Below are positions 16,298 through 26,499 of a DNA stretch of 64,000 nucleotides, piece after piece. Location: NCBI GenBank assembly GCA_029433525.1, contig JAQTIF010000002.1:682001-746000 (forward strand). Reading direction: 5' to 3'. A model generated the notes under the pieces. It ran no database searches and was not told the DNA's origin. It saw only the letters and a list, made by a program, of their open reading frames with translations. How positions within the stretch are numbered: the stretch's first letter is position 1; the number at the start of each line of letters is the position of its first letter. The position numbers and the translations under genes were made by a program. This stretch comes from Enterobacteriaceae bacterium ESL0689 (GTDB taxonomy: Bacteria > Pseudomonadota > Gammaproteobacteria > Enterobacterales > Enterobacteriaceae).

Positions 16298-16336
16298 ATG
16301 CGCATATCCTCACTGGAGTGGGGATATGCGCATTTT
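16298..16336 (+). terminator. terminator-like hairpin of the riboswitch expression platform
   Basis: A perfect 12-bp stem (atgcgcatatcc at 16298-16309 and ggatatgcgcat at 16322-16333) with a 12-nt loop is followed by a short T run (16333-16336). Its place between aptamer and cbiA suggests transcription attenuation when the ligand is bound. The T tract is short, so termination may be partial. Confidence 0.7.
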
Positions 16337-16369
16337 CACCTTTACCCACCCTGACACAGGATCAGGGAA

Positions 16370-17749
16370 ATGGCGGCAAAGCAGTACGCATTTGTGCTGG
16401 CTGGCACAGGCAGCGGATGTGGTAAAACGACAGTGACACTGGGTTTACTACGTGTATTGCAGCAACGCGGATTACGTGTTCAGCCTTACAAAGTGGGGCC
16501 GGATTATCTCGACACCGGCTGGCATACCGCTATATGTGGAACCTCCTCGCGTAATCTTGACAGTTTCATGCTCCCGACCCCGACACTCAATGCGCTGTTT
16601 TGCGAGCAGATGCAACAGGCCGATATTGCTGTTATCGAAGGGGTAATGGGGCTGTATGACGGCTACGGTGTCGATCCCAATTACTGCAGCACGGCGGCGA
16701 TGGCAAAACAACTGGGCTGTCCGGTGATATTACTGGTGGATGGCAAAGCGGTATCGACCTCTGTGGCTGCAACCGTGATGGGTTTTCAGCACTTTGATCG
16801 CCAGTTATCGATTGCGGGCGTGATTGTTAATCGCGTCAACAGTGAATCCCATTTCCAGTTGCTGAAAACCGCGATTGAACACTATTGCGCCATCCCGGTG
16901 CTTGGTTATGTGCCGCGCATGGACGGGATCAGTCTGCCGGAGCGCCATCTCGGATTAGTCACTGCCCGTGAATCGCTGATCAGCGGGCAAGCCTGGCATG
17001 ATTTTGCCGCAACCCTTGAGCAGACACTGAATATCGATCAGTTGCTGGCAGTCAGCCAACTGGCAAAACTGCCCGCAGGGGCATGGCCAGAAATGCCTGC
17101 GCAAGGGGCCGGACAAGGTTTGCGTCTGGCGCTGGCCGATGACGAAGCATTTAATTTCTATTATCCCGATAACCTGGCCCTGCTGGCGCGTACCGGAGTT
17201 GAGATTATTCGCTTCAGTCCGCTGCACGACCGGCAATTGCCTGACTGTCAGATGGTCTGGCTGGGCGGTGGCTATCCTGAACTGCATGCCCAGGCACTTT
17301 CTGCCAACACTTCCATGTTAGCCAGTCTGCGCGCGGCGCAGCAAAGTGGCGTCGCCATCTATGCCGAATGTGGCGGGCTGATGTATCTCGGCAGCACACT
17401 GACCGATGCACAAGGCGATATCTATCCGATGGCCAGTCTGATCCCCGGCCACAGCAAAATGGACAAACGGCTGACCCGATTTGGTTATTGTGAAGCGCAA
17501 GCCTGTCAGCCGACGCTACTGGCAGACAGCGGGGAGATGGTGCGCGGACACGAATTTCACTACTCCGATTTTACCCCCGATCTGCCGGCCGTGATGGACT
17601 GCCGTAAGGTACGGGATGGTGTTATCCAGCAACAATGGCGCGGTGGCTGGCAGGTGGGCAATACCTTCGCCAGCTATCTGCATGTTCATTTTGCACAGCG
17701 TCCGCTGATGCTAAACCGCTGGCTGGCGGCGGCGAGGGACGCATTATGA
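16370..17749 (+). CDS. cbiA: cobyrinic acid a,c-diamide synthase CbiA
   Basis: 459 residues, the length of Salmonella CbiA. It amidates the a and c carboxyl groups of cobyrinic acid using ATP and glutamine, in the cytoplasm. The N-terminal P-loop GTGSGCGKTT (residues 12-21) lies in a dethiobiotin-synthetase-like ATPase domain. The C-terminal class-I glutamine amidotransferase domain has its catalytic Cys near residue 334 in YAECGGLMYLG. First gene of the operon, 34 bp behind the terminator-like hairpin; its stop overlaps the start of cbiB (ATGA). Expression should follow the cobalamin riboswitch. Confidence 0.96.
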   Translation: MAAKQYAFVLAGTGSGCGKTTVTLGLLRVLQQRGLRVQPYKVGPDYLDTGWHTAICGTSSRNLDSFMLPTPTLNALFCEQMQQADIAVIEGVMGLYDGYGVDPNYCSTAAMAKQLGCPVILLVDGKAVSTSVAATVMGFQHFDRQLSIAGVIVNRVNSESHFQLLKTAIEHYCAIPVLGYVPRMDGISLPERHLGLVTARESLISGQAWHDFAATLEQTLNIDQLLAVSQLAKLPAGAWPEMPAQGAGQGLRLALADDEAFNFYYPDNLALLARTGVEIIRFSPLHDRQLPDCQMVWLGGGYPELHAQALSANTSMLASLRAAQQSGVAIYAECGGLMYLGSTLTDAQGDIYPMASLIPGHSKMDKRLTRFGYCEAQACQPTLLADSGEMVRGHEFHYSDFTPDLPAVMDCRKVRDGVIQQQWRGGWQVGNTFASYLHVHFAQRPLMLNRWLAAARDAL

Positions 17750-18705
17750 CACTGCTCGCCTGGTGCATCGGCTGGATACTCGATTTTATTATTGGCGATC
17801 CGCAAAACTGGCCGCATCCGGTACGCTGGATGGGAAATCTGATCACGCTGTTACAGCGCATTGTCCGCCGCTATTGTCACAGTGACACCGCGTTACGCAT
17901 CGGTGGTGGTGTGATGTGGCTGATTGTTGTGGGTGGCAGCTGGGCCGTGGCGTCGGGAGTATTGCTGCTGGCACGCGCGATTAATCCGTGGCTGGCATGG
18001 GTGGTCGAAATCTGGATGATTTTTACCCTGCTGGCCGGGCGCAGTCTGGCGCAGGCTGCACAGGATGTGGCAACGCCCCTGCGCGCTGGCGACATCTCAG
18101 CCAGTCGGCAAAAGCTGTCGTGGATTGTGGGCCGGGATACCTCGCAACTGCAAGCCGATCAGATCAACCGCGCGGTAGTGGAAACGGTCGCCGAAAATAC
18201 CGTAGATGGCATTATCGCGCCGTTATTTTTCCTGATGCTCGGTGGTGCGCCACTGGCGATGGCCTATAAAGCGGTGAATACCCTTGATTCAATGGTGGGC
18301 TACAAATACGAAAAGTACCGGGCGATCGGCATGGTCAGTGCCCGGATGGATGATGTCGCCAATTATATCCCTGCCCGCCTGAGTGGATTACTGCTGGTTA
18401 TCGCCGCCTTTTTATGTTGTCAGCAGGGCCGCGAGGCACTGCGTATCGGCTGGCGTGATCGCTATAACCACAGTAGCCCTAACTGTGGCTGGGCAGAAGC
18501 GCCCGTTGCCGGAGCTCTGGGGATTCGCCTTGGCGGGCCAAATTATTACTTTGGTGAATGTGTACAAAAGCCGTGGATGGGTGACGCACAGCGTGCCATT
18601 ACCATCGACGATATCCCCCAAACAATTCGATTAATGTGGGTTGCTTCCCTGCTGGCACTGGCGCTGTTTCTGATGATGCGCTGGCTGGTGGTGGGCGTAG
18701 CCTGA
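17746..18705 (+). CDS. cbiB: adenosylcobinamide-phosphate synthase CbiB
   Basis: 319 residues, an inner-membrane protein with several hydrophobic helices. It joins adenosylcobyric acid to the aminopropanol (phosphate) arm. Typical family stretches are DFIIGDPQNWPHPVRWMG at residues 10-27, NTVDGIIAPLFF, and NHSSPNCGWAEAPVAGALG. The start overlaps cbiA by 4 bp; a longer upstream start would run far into cbiA and is not needed. cbiC follows after 12 bp. Confidence 0.95.
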   Translation: MTLLAWCIGWILDFIIGDPQNWPHPVRWMGNLITLLQRIVRRYCHSDTALRIGGGVMWLIVVGGSWAVASGVLLLARAINPWLAWVVEIWMIFTLLAGRSLAQAAQDVATPLRAGDISASRQKLSWIVGRDTSQLQADQINRAVVETVAENTVDGIIAPLFFLMLGGAPLAMAYKAVNTLDSMVGYKYEKYRAIGMVSARMDDVANYIPARLSGLLLVIAAFLCCQQGREALRIGWRDRYNHSSPNCGWAEAPVAGALGIRLGGPNYYFGECVQKPWMGDAQRAITIDDIPQTIRLMWVASLLALALFLMMRWLVVGVA

Positions 18706-18717
18706 GGATAAAAGATA

Positions 18718-19350
18718 ATGCAATACATTCGCCAGCCCCAGCAAATTGAGGCGAAGAGCTTCGCGATTATTGGTGACATCATTAGTGAGACGCGCCCTGA
18801 GTACCAGTTTGCCAGTCCGCTGCATGAAGCCATCATCAAGCGGGTGATCCACACCACCGCTGATTTTGACTGGCTGGATATTCTCTGGTTTTCCGATGAT
18901 GTACTAGACCGGCTGTGTGCGGCACTCTGTCGCCCCTCGGTGATTTACACTGATACCACGATGGCATTGTCCGGCATCAACAAAAATTTACTGGCCCGCT
19001 TTGGTGGGGAGTGTCGCTGCTATATCAGTGATCCGCGAGTGGTCGCGCAAGCTAAAGAGGAGGGGATCACCCGGTCGATGGCGGCAGTCGATATTGCGGT
19101 CAGGGAAGAGGGCGAGAAAATATTTGTCTTTGGTAATGCGCCGACGGCGCTCTTCCGCTTGCTGGAACATGACATTACGGTCAGTGGGGTGGTGGGCGTT
19201 CCGGTCGGTTTTGTCGGCGCGGCAGAATCGAAAACAGCACTCACCCACAGTGCGTTACCGGCTATCGCTGCGCTTGGTCGCAAAGGGGGCAGTAATATTG
19301 CCGCCGCGATAGTTAACGCCATTCTCTACCACTTGCAGAGGTCATTATGA
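18718..19350 (+). CDS. cbiC: cobalt-precorrin-8 methylmutase CbiC
   Basis: 210 residues. It shifts the C11 methyl group to C12, turning cobalt-precorrin-8 into cobyrinate. The conserved active-site histidine is in [12 protein letters not shown] near residue 43, and the glycine-rich end reads [17 protein letters not shown] ribosome-binding site (tgaggataaaag) precedes the ATG. The stop overlaps cbiD by 4 bp. Confidence 0.95.
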   Translation: MQYIRQPQQIEAKSFAIIGDIISETRPEYQFASPLHEAIIKRVIHTTADFDWLDILWFSDDVLDRLCAALCRPSVIYTDTTMALSGINKNLLARFGGECRCYISDPRVVAQAKEEGITRSMAAVDIAVREEGEKIFVFGNAPTALFRLLEHDITVSGVVGVPVGFVGAAESKTALTHSALPAIAALGRKGGSNIAAAIVNAILYHLQRSL

Positions 19351-20486
19351 GTGATCCCTCTTTTGCGGCTCCGGTATGGCATAACGGCAAGGCGTTGCGT
19401 AAAGGCTACACCACGGGCTCCTGTGCGACCGCCGCCGCGAAAGTGGCGGCACTGATGGTATTGCGTCAGCATCTTATCCACCAGGTGTCGATTGTCACGC
19501 CATCTGGTGTCACCCTGCGGCTGAATGTCGAGTCACCGCATATTGAGGGACAGCAGGCGATCGCCGCGATCCGTAAAGATGGCGGTGATGATGTCGATGC
19601 CACTCATGGCATGTTGATTTTTGCCAGAGTGACGCTCAATGACCGTAGCGAGATCGTGTTGCGCGGGGGCGAAGGGGTGGGCACCGTGACCCGCAAAGGG
19701 ATCGGTCTGCCGACCGGTAGTGCCGCGATTAACCGCACTCCCCGACAGACGATCGAAGCGGCGGTGCGGGAGGTCATCGGCCCGACCCGTGGCGCAGAGA
19801 TTGAAATTTTTGCTCCCGAAGGCGAGGAACGGGCGAAAAAAACCTATAACTCACGTCTTGGCATCGTGGGGGGGATTTCGATTATTGGCACCACCGGTAT
19901 CGTCACCCCGATGTCGGAAGAGAGCTGGAAACGCTCACTGTCGCTGGAACTGGAGATTAAGCGTACTGCCGGATTACAGCGTGTGGTGCTGGTGCCGGGC
20001 AATCATGGCGAACGTTTTGTGCGTGAAAAGATGGGGATCGACAGCGAGAAGGTGGTCACCATGAGCAACTTTATTGGCTACATGATTGACGAAGCGGTAC
20101 GTCTCGGATTCCAGCAGATCGTGCTGGTAGGCCACCCAGGCAAGCTGATCAAAGTGGCTGCCGGGATCTTCCACACCCACAGCCATGTTGCCGATGCACG
20201 GATGGAGATCCTGGTCGCCCATCTGGCCCTGCTTGGCGCGCCGCTGGAATTGCTGACCCAGGTCAGTGACTGCGATACCACCGAAGCCGCGATGGAACAT
20301 ATCGATGCTTATGGCTTCCAGCGGATCTATAACCATCTGGCGGAACGCATCTGTCTGCGGGTCAGGCAGATGTTGCGCTTCAGTGAAAACCCGCCGGTTT
20401 GCGACGCCATTATGTTCTCTTTTGATAATCAGGTATTGGGCAGTAATCGACCGATCGCCGACATCGTTAAGGATCTGCAATGTTAA
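19347..20486 (+). CDS. cbiD: cobalt-precorrin-5B (C1)-methyltransferase CbiD
   Basis: 379 residues, matching the Salmonella protein. It methylates C1 of the corrin ring in the anaerobic pathway, using S-adenosylmethionine. The family signature [15 protein letters not shown] is at residues 17-31 and [16 protein letters not shown] lies mid-protein. It overlaps cbiC by 4 bp and cbiE by 7 bp. Confidence 0.95.
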   Translation: MSDPSFAAPVWHNGKALRKGYTTGSCATAAAKVAALMVLRQHLIHQVSIVTPSGVTLRLNVESPHIEGQQAIAAIRKDGGDDVDATHGMLIFARVTLNDRSEIVLRGGEGVGTVTRKGIGLPTGSAAINRTPRQTIEAAVREVIGPTRGAEIEIFAPEGEERAKKTYNSRLGIVGGISIIGTTGIVTPMSEESWKRSLSLELEIKRTAGLQRVVLVPGNHGERFVREKMGIDSEKVVTMSNFIGYMIDEAVRLGFQQIVLVGHPGKLIKVAAGIFHTHSHVADARMEILVAHLALLGAPLELLTQVSDCDTTEAAMEHIDAYGFQRIYNHLAERICLRVRQMLRFSENPPVCDAIMFSFDNQVLGSNRPIADIVKDLQC

Positions 20487-21085
20487 CCGTGGTAGGCATG
20501 GGCCCCGCTGGCACGCACCTGATGACACCCGCCGCGCATGCGGCAGTCGCGCAGGCGGATGTTCTTGTCGGGGGCAAACGTCATCTCCAGCAATTTCCCG
20601 ATTTTCAGGGCGAGACCTGGCCGCTCGGTGCCAACATCCCAGAGTTGCTGGCATGGATTGAAGCCCGGCGCGATAAACAGGTGGTGATTATCGCTTCCGG
20701 TGATCCGCTGTTTTACGGCATCGGTAGCCGCATGATTGCCCACTTTGGCATCGGTAACGTCACCATTATTCCTGGGATCAGTGCCGTACAGTACCTCTGT
20801 GCGCTGGCCGGCATCGATATGAATGAGATGTGGCTGACCAGTTGTCACGGACGAGAGGTCGATTTTGATGAGCTGGCACGCCATCACAAAGTGGCGATGG
20901 TGACGGATAGCTTATGCGGGCCACGGGAAATCGCCGCTCAGCTGGTTGCGCGCGGCAAAGGCTATCGCTGGATGGTGATTGGTGAAAACCTGGCGATGGA
21001 TCAACAACGACTTCACTGGCTCACCGTCAGTGAGGTCAGGGAAAAATATGAAATGAACACAGTGGTGATCCTTGATGAAAGATAG
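20480..21085 (+). CDS. cbiE: cobalt-precorrin-7 (C5)-methyltransferase CbiE
   Basis: 201 residues. An SAM-dependent tetrapyrrole methylase that methylates C5; in other bacteria it is fused with CbiT as CobL, whereas here the two are separate and overlap. The N-terminal [16 protein letters not shown] and the [18 protein letters not shown] segment are the usual SAM- and substrate-binding loops. It overlaps cbiT by 11 bp. Confidence 0.94.
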   Translation: MLTVVGMGPAGTHLMTPAAHAAVAQADVLVGGKRHLQQFPDFQGETWPLGANIPELLAWIEARRDKQVVIIASGDPLFYGIGSRMIAHFGIGNVTIIPGISAVQYLCALAGIDMNEMWLTSCHGREVDFDELARHHKVAMVTDSLCGPREIAAQLVARGKGYRWMVIGENLAMDQQRLHWLTVSEVREKYEMNTVVILDER

Positions 21086-21644
21086 TCTTTTTCTGCGTGG
21101 CGGCAAAGTGCCTATGACCAAAGAGGTGGTGCGTGCGCTGGCACTATCCAGACTGGAGTTACAGGGGGCGCACCATCTGATTGATATCGGAGCGGGTACC
21201 GGAAGCGTCTCGATAGAAGCGGCGTTACAGTTCCCTTTATTGCATGTCACCGCCGTTGAACGCAACCCCGCCGCGTTGCAACTGCTGGAAGAGAACCGTC
21301 AGCGCTTTGCCTGTCGTAATATTGAGATCCTCGCCGGAGAAGCGCCAGTGACGGTCACCGAAAAGGCCGATGCGATATTTATCGGCGGCAGCGGTGGCCA
21401 TCTGACGGCACTGATCGACTGGTCTTTGCAGCAGTTACTTCCCGCAGGTCGCCTGGTGATGACCTTTATTCTGATCGAAAACCTGCATAGTGCGCTGGCA
21501 TATCTGAACCAGATTGGGATACAGAACGTGGATTGCCAGCAAATAGATGTCTCGACACTCGCCACGCTCGGTAACGGTCACTACTTCAAACCCAACAATC
21601 CGGTCTTTATGATCGCCTGCCAGAAGGAAACACACGATGTCTGA
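21075..21644 (+). CDS. cbiT: cobalt-precorrin-6B (C15)-methyltransferase, decarboxylating, CbiT
   Basis: 189 residues with a Rossmann-type SAM site ([16 protein letters not shown]). It methylates C15 and removes the acetate carboxyl group on ring C. The ATG at 21075 is preferred over the adjacent TTG at 21072; both lie inside the end of cbiE, so translation is coupled. Its 3' end overlaps cbiF by 8 bp. Confidence 0.94.
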   Translation: MKDSLFLRGGKVPMTKEVVRALALSRLELQGAHHLIDIGAGTGSVSIEAALQFPLLHVTAVERNPAALQLLEENRQRFACRNIEILAGEAPVTVTEKADAIFIGGSGGHLTALIDWSLQQLLPAGRLVMTFILIENLHSALAYLNQIGIQNVDCQQIDVSTLATLGNGHYFKPNNPVFMIACQKETHDV

Positions 21645-22410
21645 GACCTTTGACCCACGCCAGGTCTGGTTTGTCGGTGCCGGGCCGGGGGATCGTGAGC
21701 TGATCACCCTCAAAGGATATCACCTGCTACAACAGGCGCAGGTGGTGATCTATGCCGGATCACTGATTAATACCGAACTGCTGGAGTATTGCCCAGCCGA
21801 TGCCGAGTGCCATGACAGCGCGGAACTCGATCTGCAACAGATTATTGATTTGATGGTGACGGGTGTCAAAGCCGGAAAAACGGTGGTACGCCTGCAAACC
21901 GGCGATGTTTCGCTGTATGGCTCGGTACGCGAACAGGGAGAAGAACTGACGAAACAGGGTATCGGCTGGCAGGTCGTCCCCGGTGTCAGCGCGTTCCTCG
22001 GCGCAGCGGCAGAACTGGGGGTAGAGTACACGGTGCCTGAAGTATCACAAAGCCTGATTATTACCCGGCTGGAGGGGCGCACCCCGGTTCCCGAACGCGA
22101 ACAACTGGAATCTTTTGCCCGTCATCAAACCTCAATGGCGATTTACCTGTCGGTACAGCGGATCCATCGGGTGGCGGAACGGCTGATTGCCGGTGGCTAT
22201 CCTGCGACGACTCCGGTGGCGGTGATTTATAAAGCCACCTGGCCGGAAAGCCAGACGGTACGCGGTACGCTCAGTGATATTAGCGATAAAGTTCGCGCAG
22301 CGGGTATTCGTAAAACCGCGCTGATTCTGGTCGGCGATTTCCTTGGCACGGAGTATCACTACTCGAAGCTCTATGCGGCAGAATTCAGCCATGAATACCG
22401 CAAAGCCTGA
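21637..22410 (+). CDS. cbiF: cobalt-precorrin-4 C11-methyltransferase CbiF
   Basis: 257 residues. It methylates C11 of cobalt-precorrin-4. The signature [18 protein letters not shown] stands at residues 10-27, and [18 protein letters not shown] is the GDxSLYG loop of tetrapyrrole methylases. It overlaps cbiG by 20 bp. Confidence 0.95.
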   Translation: MSETFDPRQVWFVGAGPGDRELITLKGYHLLQQAQVVIYAGSLINTELLEYCPADAECHDSAELDLQQIIDLMVTGVKAGKTVVRLQTGDVSLYGSVREQGEELTKQGIGWQVVPGVSAFLGAAAELGVEYTVPEVSQSLIITRLEGRTPVPEREQLESFARHQTSMAIYLSVQRIHRVAERLIAGGYPATTPVAVIYKATWPESQTVRGTLSDISDKVRAAGIRKTALILVGDFLGTEYHYSKLYAAEFSHEYRKA

Positions 22411-23446
22411 ATCCATCGCGCTATTTTGCCTGACCCCCGGTGGCGTGCAACTGGCTAAAAGGCTGGCGGCAGCGCTACCGGTAACCTGCTTTACCAGCAC
22501 CAAATTGCTGGAGGATGGCTTCAGGCCGTTTGAGGGCGGCTTTACTCAGGCTGCCCGCGCTGCCTTTGCGCACTATTCAGCGCTGATTTTTATTGCCGCC
22601 ACCGGGATTGTGGTACGCACTCTGGCACCGCTGGTGAATGACAAATTTGCCGATCCGGCGGTTATCGTCATTGACGAGCGCGGTCAGCATGTGATCAGTC
22701 TGCTATCCGGTCATGTTGGCGGTGCTAATGCCTTAACCCGCCATCTGGCGACGATCCTCGATGCTGATCCGGTGATCACCACCGCGACGGATGTCAACCA
22801 GATGGCGGCTCTGGATACCCTGGCGTTGCAGTTACAGGCGCGAATGAAAGATTTCCGGGCGACGGTAAAAACAGTCAATCAGATGCTGGTCAGTCAGCAA
22901 CGGGTAGGGCTGTGGTGGGAACCTGCGCTGACAGAGGTGGTCAGCCAGTGCGAGACACGCGGATTTATTATCGTCCACGACCTGCAACAACTGCCCGCGC
23001 TGGATGCGCTGGTGTGCATCACCCTCGCCAGCGAGCTACCGGATTTGCCCCTTCCACACTGGAAGCTGGTTCCCCAGCGCGTGGTGGCGGGGATCGGCTG
23101 TCGGCGCGATACCCCGTTTTCACTGCTCAACGCCCTGTTAAGCCGCCAGTTTGCGGCGCAGCGTTTAGATCCGCTGGCATTAAAAGTCATCGGTAGTGTT
23201 TCACTGAAACAGGATGAAGCTGGACTGATTCAGCTGGCCGCTGACTGGCAGGTGCCCTTTGAAACCTTTACTGCCGATGTTTTACGTGAGTACGAACACC
23301 ATTTTCCTGCCTCATCGTTTGTCCGCCAGACGGTGGGGATAGGCAGTGTCTCTGGCCCGGCAGCCTGGCGGCTGAGCGAGGGACAACTATTAGGCGAAAC
23401 CCTGCGTGAACAGGGAGTGACTATTACTTTAGGAGTTTCACACTGA
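22391..23446 (+). CDS. cbiG: cobalt-precorrin-5A hydrolase CbiG
   Basis: 351 residues from the ATG at 22391, the length of the Salmonella protein; an upstream in-frame ATG at 22343 would add 16 residues deep inside cbiF and is less likely. CbiG opens the delta-lactone of cobalt-precorrin-5A and releases acetaldehyde, which contracts the ring. Visible are [29 protein letters not shown] and, near the C-terminus, [13 protein letters not shown] and [14 protein letters not shown]. It overlaps cbiH by one base. Confidence 0.94.
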   Translation: MNTAKPESIALFCLTPGGVQLAKRLAAALPVTCFTSTKLLEDGFRPFEGGFTQAARAAFAHYSALIFIAATGIVVRTLAPLVNDKFADPAVIVIDERGQHVISLLSGHVGGANALTRHLATILDADPVITTATDVNQMAALDTLALQLQARMKDFRATVKTVNQMLVSQQRVGLWWEPALTEVVSQCETRGFIIVHDLQQLPALDALVCITLASELPDLPLPHWKLVPQRVVAGIGCRRDTPFSLLNALLSRQFAAQRLDPLALKVIGSVSLKQDEAGLIQLAADWQVPFETFTADVLREYEHHFPASSFVRQTVGIGSVSGPAAWRLSEGQLLGETLREQGVTITLGVSH

Positions 23447-24171
23447 TGTTAACCGTAATTGGAATCGGCCCTGGCTCGCAGGCGATGATGACGATGGAAG
23501 CCGTAGAAGCGTTACAGGCGGCAGAAATTATCGTTGGTTATAAAACTTATACTCATCTGGTCAAAGCGTTTACCGCCGATAAGCAGGTGATAAAAACCGG
23601 CATGTGCAAAGAGATCGACCGCTGTCAGACCGCGATTGAGCTGGCACAGGAGGGGCACAATGTGGCGCTAATCAGCAGTGGCGATGCCGGTATCTATGGC
23701 ATGGCCGGGCTGGTGCTGGAGCTGGTCAATAAACAGCAGCGGGATGTGGAAGTGCGATTAATTCCTGGCATGACCGCCAGCATTGCCGCCGCCGCTTTGC
23801 TCGGGGCACCATTAATGCATGACTTTTGCCATATCAGCCTGAGTGATCTGCTGACCCCGTGGCCGGTGATCGAAAAGCGGATCATCGCCGCCGGAGAAGC
23901 TGATTTTGTGATCTGTTTCTATAACCCGCGCAGTCACGGCCGTGAAGGCCATCTGGCGCGCGCTTTTGAGCTGCTCGCTACCAGTAAGGCGGCACAGACG
24001 CCGGTCGGGGTGGTGAAAGCGGCAGGACGTAAAAAACAGCAAAAATGGCTGACCACCCTGGGCGAGATGGATTTCGAACCGGTCGATATGACCAGCCTGG
24101 TGATCGTCGGCAATAAAACTACCTATATCGACAACGGACTGATGATCACGCCACGGGGATACGTGCTGTGA
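23446..24171 (+). CDS. cbiH: cobalt-precorrin-3B C17-methyltransferase CbiH
   Basis: 241 residues, tetrapyrrole methylase family. It methylates C17 and drives ring contraction in the anaerobic route. Signature TVIGIGPGSQAMMTMEAVEA at the N-terminus, VALISSGDAGIYGMAGL, and FVICFYNPRSHGR toward the C-terminus. The stop overlaps the GTG start of cbiJ. Confidence 0.95.
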   Translation: MLTVIGIGPGSQAMMTMEAVEALQAAEIIVGYKTYTHLVKAFTADKQVIKTGMCKEIDRCQTAIELAQEGHNVALISSGDAGIYGMAGLVLELVNKQQRDVEVRLIPGMTASIAAAALLGAPLMHDFCHISLSDLLTPWPVIEKRIIAAGEADFVICFYNPRSHGREGHLARAFELLATSKAAQTPVGVVKAAGRKKQQKWLTTLGEMDFEPVDMTSLVIVGNKTTYIDNGLMITPRGYVL

Positions 24172-24959
24172 ATTATGGCGATGTACTGGTGATAGGCGGC
24201 ACCAGTGATGCCCGTGCGCTCTGTCAGCAACTGGAGGCGGCCGGTGTCGCCTATACCCTGTCGGTCGCCACCGCCACCGGTCAGCAACTGGCGAGTGATA
24301 TTAAAGGGCAGCTCCATTGTGGCCGGATGGATCGCGAACAGATGATAGCCTGGTTGCAGGCGCACCAAACCCGTTGGGTGATAGACGCTTCACACCCCTA
24401 TGCGGAAGTGGTCAGCCACAACATCAAGCTGGCCTGTGACGCATTAGCGATTGTCCTCAGCCGCTATCAGCGCCCGGAGCAGCTCGCCGGGCTGGAGCAT
24501 CCGCTGCTCTATCACGCGAAAGACATTGAAGAAGCGTGCATCCTGGCCCGTCAGTTTGGTGAACGGGTGCTGTTGACCACCGGTAGCAAAGAGCTGGCGC
24601 GCTGGTGTGCCGGGCTGCCGGGGAAAACGGTACTGGCGCGGGTACTGCCGGTCGCCGAGGTGATGACGCAATGCGCGGAGCTCGGTCTCGGTGTCGGGCA
24701 AATTTTTGCCATGTGTGGGCCATTCAGTGCCGAATTTAATACTGCCTTTTATCGCCAGTGCCGGGCTGATCTGATGATCACCAAAGCCTCGGGGGCGGAG
24801 GGTGGTTATCAGGAAAAGGTACAACCCTGTCTTGAAGCGGGTATCCCCTGCATTGTTATTAACCGTCCGGCACCGTTAGTGACAGGGGATGAGTTACTGG
24901 AAAGTCAGGCGGACTTTGCCCGGCGTTTAACACGCTGGCTGGCGGCCAATAAAGAGTGA
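24168..24959 (+). CDS. cbiJ: cobalt-precorrin-6A reductase CbiJ
   Basis: 263 residues. It reduces cobalt-precorrin-6A to dihydro-precorrin with NADH. The N-terminal VLVIGGTSDARALCQQL is the nucleotide-binding part, and WVIDASHPYAEVVSHN and VLLTTGSKELARW are typical family blocks. The start is a GTG (24168) that overlaps the cbiH stop by 4 bp; no ATG is available in frame at this point. Confidence 0.93.
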   Translation: MNYGDVLVIGGTSDARALCQQLEAAGVAYTLSVATATGQQLASDIKGQLHCGRMDREQMIAWLQAHQTRWVIDASHPYAEVVSHNIKLACDALAIVLSRYQRPEQLAGLEHPLLYHAKDIEEACILARQFGERVLLTTGSKELARWCAGLPGKTVLARVLPVAEVMTQCAELGLGVGQIFAMCGPFSAEFNTAFYRQCRADLMITKASGAEGGYQEKVQPCLEAGIPCIVINRPAPLVTGDELLESQADFARRLTRWLAANKE

Positions 24960-24971
24960 GCGAGGTAAAAA

Positions 24972-25766
24972 ATGAAAAAGGCGCTTCTGGTGGTCAGTTT
25001 TGGCACCAGTTATCACGATACCTGTGAAAAAAATATTGTGGCTTGTGAGCGTGATCTGGCAGCGAGTTGTCCCGATCGGGATCTGTTTCGTGCCTTTACC
25101 TCACGGATGATCATTCGCAAGCTGCAACAGCGTGACAATATCACTATCGATACCCCTTTACAGGCGCTACAAAAACTGGCCGATCAGGGCTATCAGGATG
25201 TGGCGATTCAGTCATTGCACGTGATTAACGGTGATGAATATGAAAAGATTGTCGATCAGGTGCAAACCCTGCGTCCGTTGTTTCGTCGGCTGACCATCGG
25301 CACACCACTGCTAAGCGCGCGTGATGATTACAACCAGCTGATACAGGCATTGCAGCAGCAGATGCCCGCGCTGGCGGCGAAAGAAAAAGTGGTGTTTATG
25401 GGGCATGGTGCCAGCCATCACGCCTTTGCCGCTTACGCCTGCCTCGATCATATGATGATGGCAGAAGGCTTAGCGGCGCGTGTCGGCGCGGTAGAGAGTT
25501 ATCCGGAGGTCAATATTCTGATCGACAGCCTGCGTGAAGAGGGGGTCAGCGCGGTGCATCTGATGCCATTGATGATGGTGGCCGGTGATCATGCGATTAA
25601 TGATATGGCCTCCGATAACGACGACTCATGGAAAGTGTTGTTTAATGCCTCCGGTATTGCGGCGACGCCGTGGCTGGTCGGTCTTGGCGAAAATCCGGCG
25701 GTGCGGGCTATTTTTGTCGCTCATTTGCAGCAGGCGCTTAACGCGGCGGTAGAGGAGGCGGCATGA
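24972..25766 (+). CDS. cbiK: sirohydrochlorin cobaltochelatase CbiK
   Basis: 264 residues. It inserts cobalt into sirohydrochlorin, the committing step of the anaerobic pathway. The metal-site histidines fall at residue 145 (FMGHGASHH) and residue 207 (VAGDHAIND), the same positions as in Salmonella CbiK. The protein begins at once with LLVVSFGTSYHDTC and has no export signal, so it is cytoplasmic. Overlaps cbiL by 4 bp. Confidence 0.96.
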   Translation: MKKALLVVSFGTSYHDTCEKNIVACERDLAASCPDRDLFRAFTSRMIIRKLQQRDNITIDTPLQALQKLADQGYQDVAIQSLHVINGDEYEKIVDQVQTLRPLFRRLTIGTPLLSARDDYNQLIQALQQQMPALAAKEKVVFMGHGASHHAFAAYACLDHMMMAEGLAARVGAVESYPEVNILIDSLREEGVSAVHLMPLMMVAGDHAINDMASDNDDSWKVLFNASGIAATPWLVGLGENPAVRAIFVAHLQQALNAAVEEAA

Positions 25767-26473
25767 GCGGCGGTAAATTATATGCGTTGAGCACCGGGCC
25801 GGGTGCGTCGGATCTGATCACCGTGCGTGGGGCGCGTATTCTGTCAATGCTGGATATTCTCTACGCGCCCGCCGGGCGTAAAGGCGGCGATAGCCTCGCG
25901 TTATCGATTGTCCGGCAATACCTGGGTGAACATGCCGAAATTCGTTGCCACCATTTCCCGATGAGTGCCGATAGTGCCGAAAAAGAGGCGGTCTGGGATG
26001 AGGTGGCTACCCTGTTGAGTCAGGATGTGCAGGCGGGTAAGCAAGTCGGGTTTATCACCCTCGGTGACGCGATGCTATTCAGTACCTGGGTGTTTTTACT
26101 GCAACGTCTCGGCAACCCGGAGTGGCTGGAGATCGTTCCGGGCGTGACTTCTTTTGCGGCGATTGCGGCACGGACACAGATGCCCCTGGCGATGGATCAG
26201 CAATCCCTGGCGGTGCTCTCCTGTACCGCGCCGGAAGCGGACATCGCCGACGCGCTTCAGCGCCATGAGAGTCTGGTGCTGATGAAAGTCTATGGCCGCT
26301 TTGCCCGTATCAAAGCGCTACTGGCGCAGGCGGGATTGCTGGATTGTGCAGTGATGATGTCAGAGGCGACACTCCCTGGCGAACAGTGCTGGCGACAGCT
26401 CGGCGAAGTCAGCGATACGCAGCTATTGCCCTATTTCTCCACCATTCTGGTCAATAAGCAGTGGCGGCGATAA
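25763..26473 (+). CDS. cbiL: cobalt-precorrin-2 C20-methyltransferase CbiL
   Basis: 236 residues, tetrapyrrole methylase. It methylates C20 of cobalt-factor II or cobalt-precorrin-2. Signature [20 protein letters not shown] near the start and [16 protein letters not shown] in the middle. In Salmonella the cobalt transporter genes cbiMNQO come directly after cbiL; here only 26 bp separate cbiL from cbiP. Confidence 0.95.
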   Translation: MSGGKLYALSTGPGASDLITVRGARILSMLDILYAPAGRKGGDSLALSIVRQYLGEHAEIRCHHFPMSADSAEKEAVWDEVATLLSQDVQAGKQVGFITLGDAMLFSTWVFLLQRLGNPEWLEIVPGVTSFAAIAARTQMPLAMDQQSLAVLSCTAPEADIADALQRHESLVLMKVYGRFARIKALLAQAGLLDCAVMMSEATLPGEQCWRQLGEVSDTQLLPYFSTILVNKQWRR

Positions 26474-26499
26474 ATTCAGAACCCCATCAGGAGGAGTCC

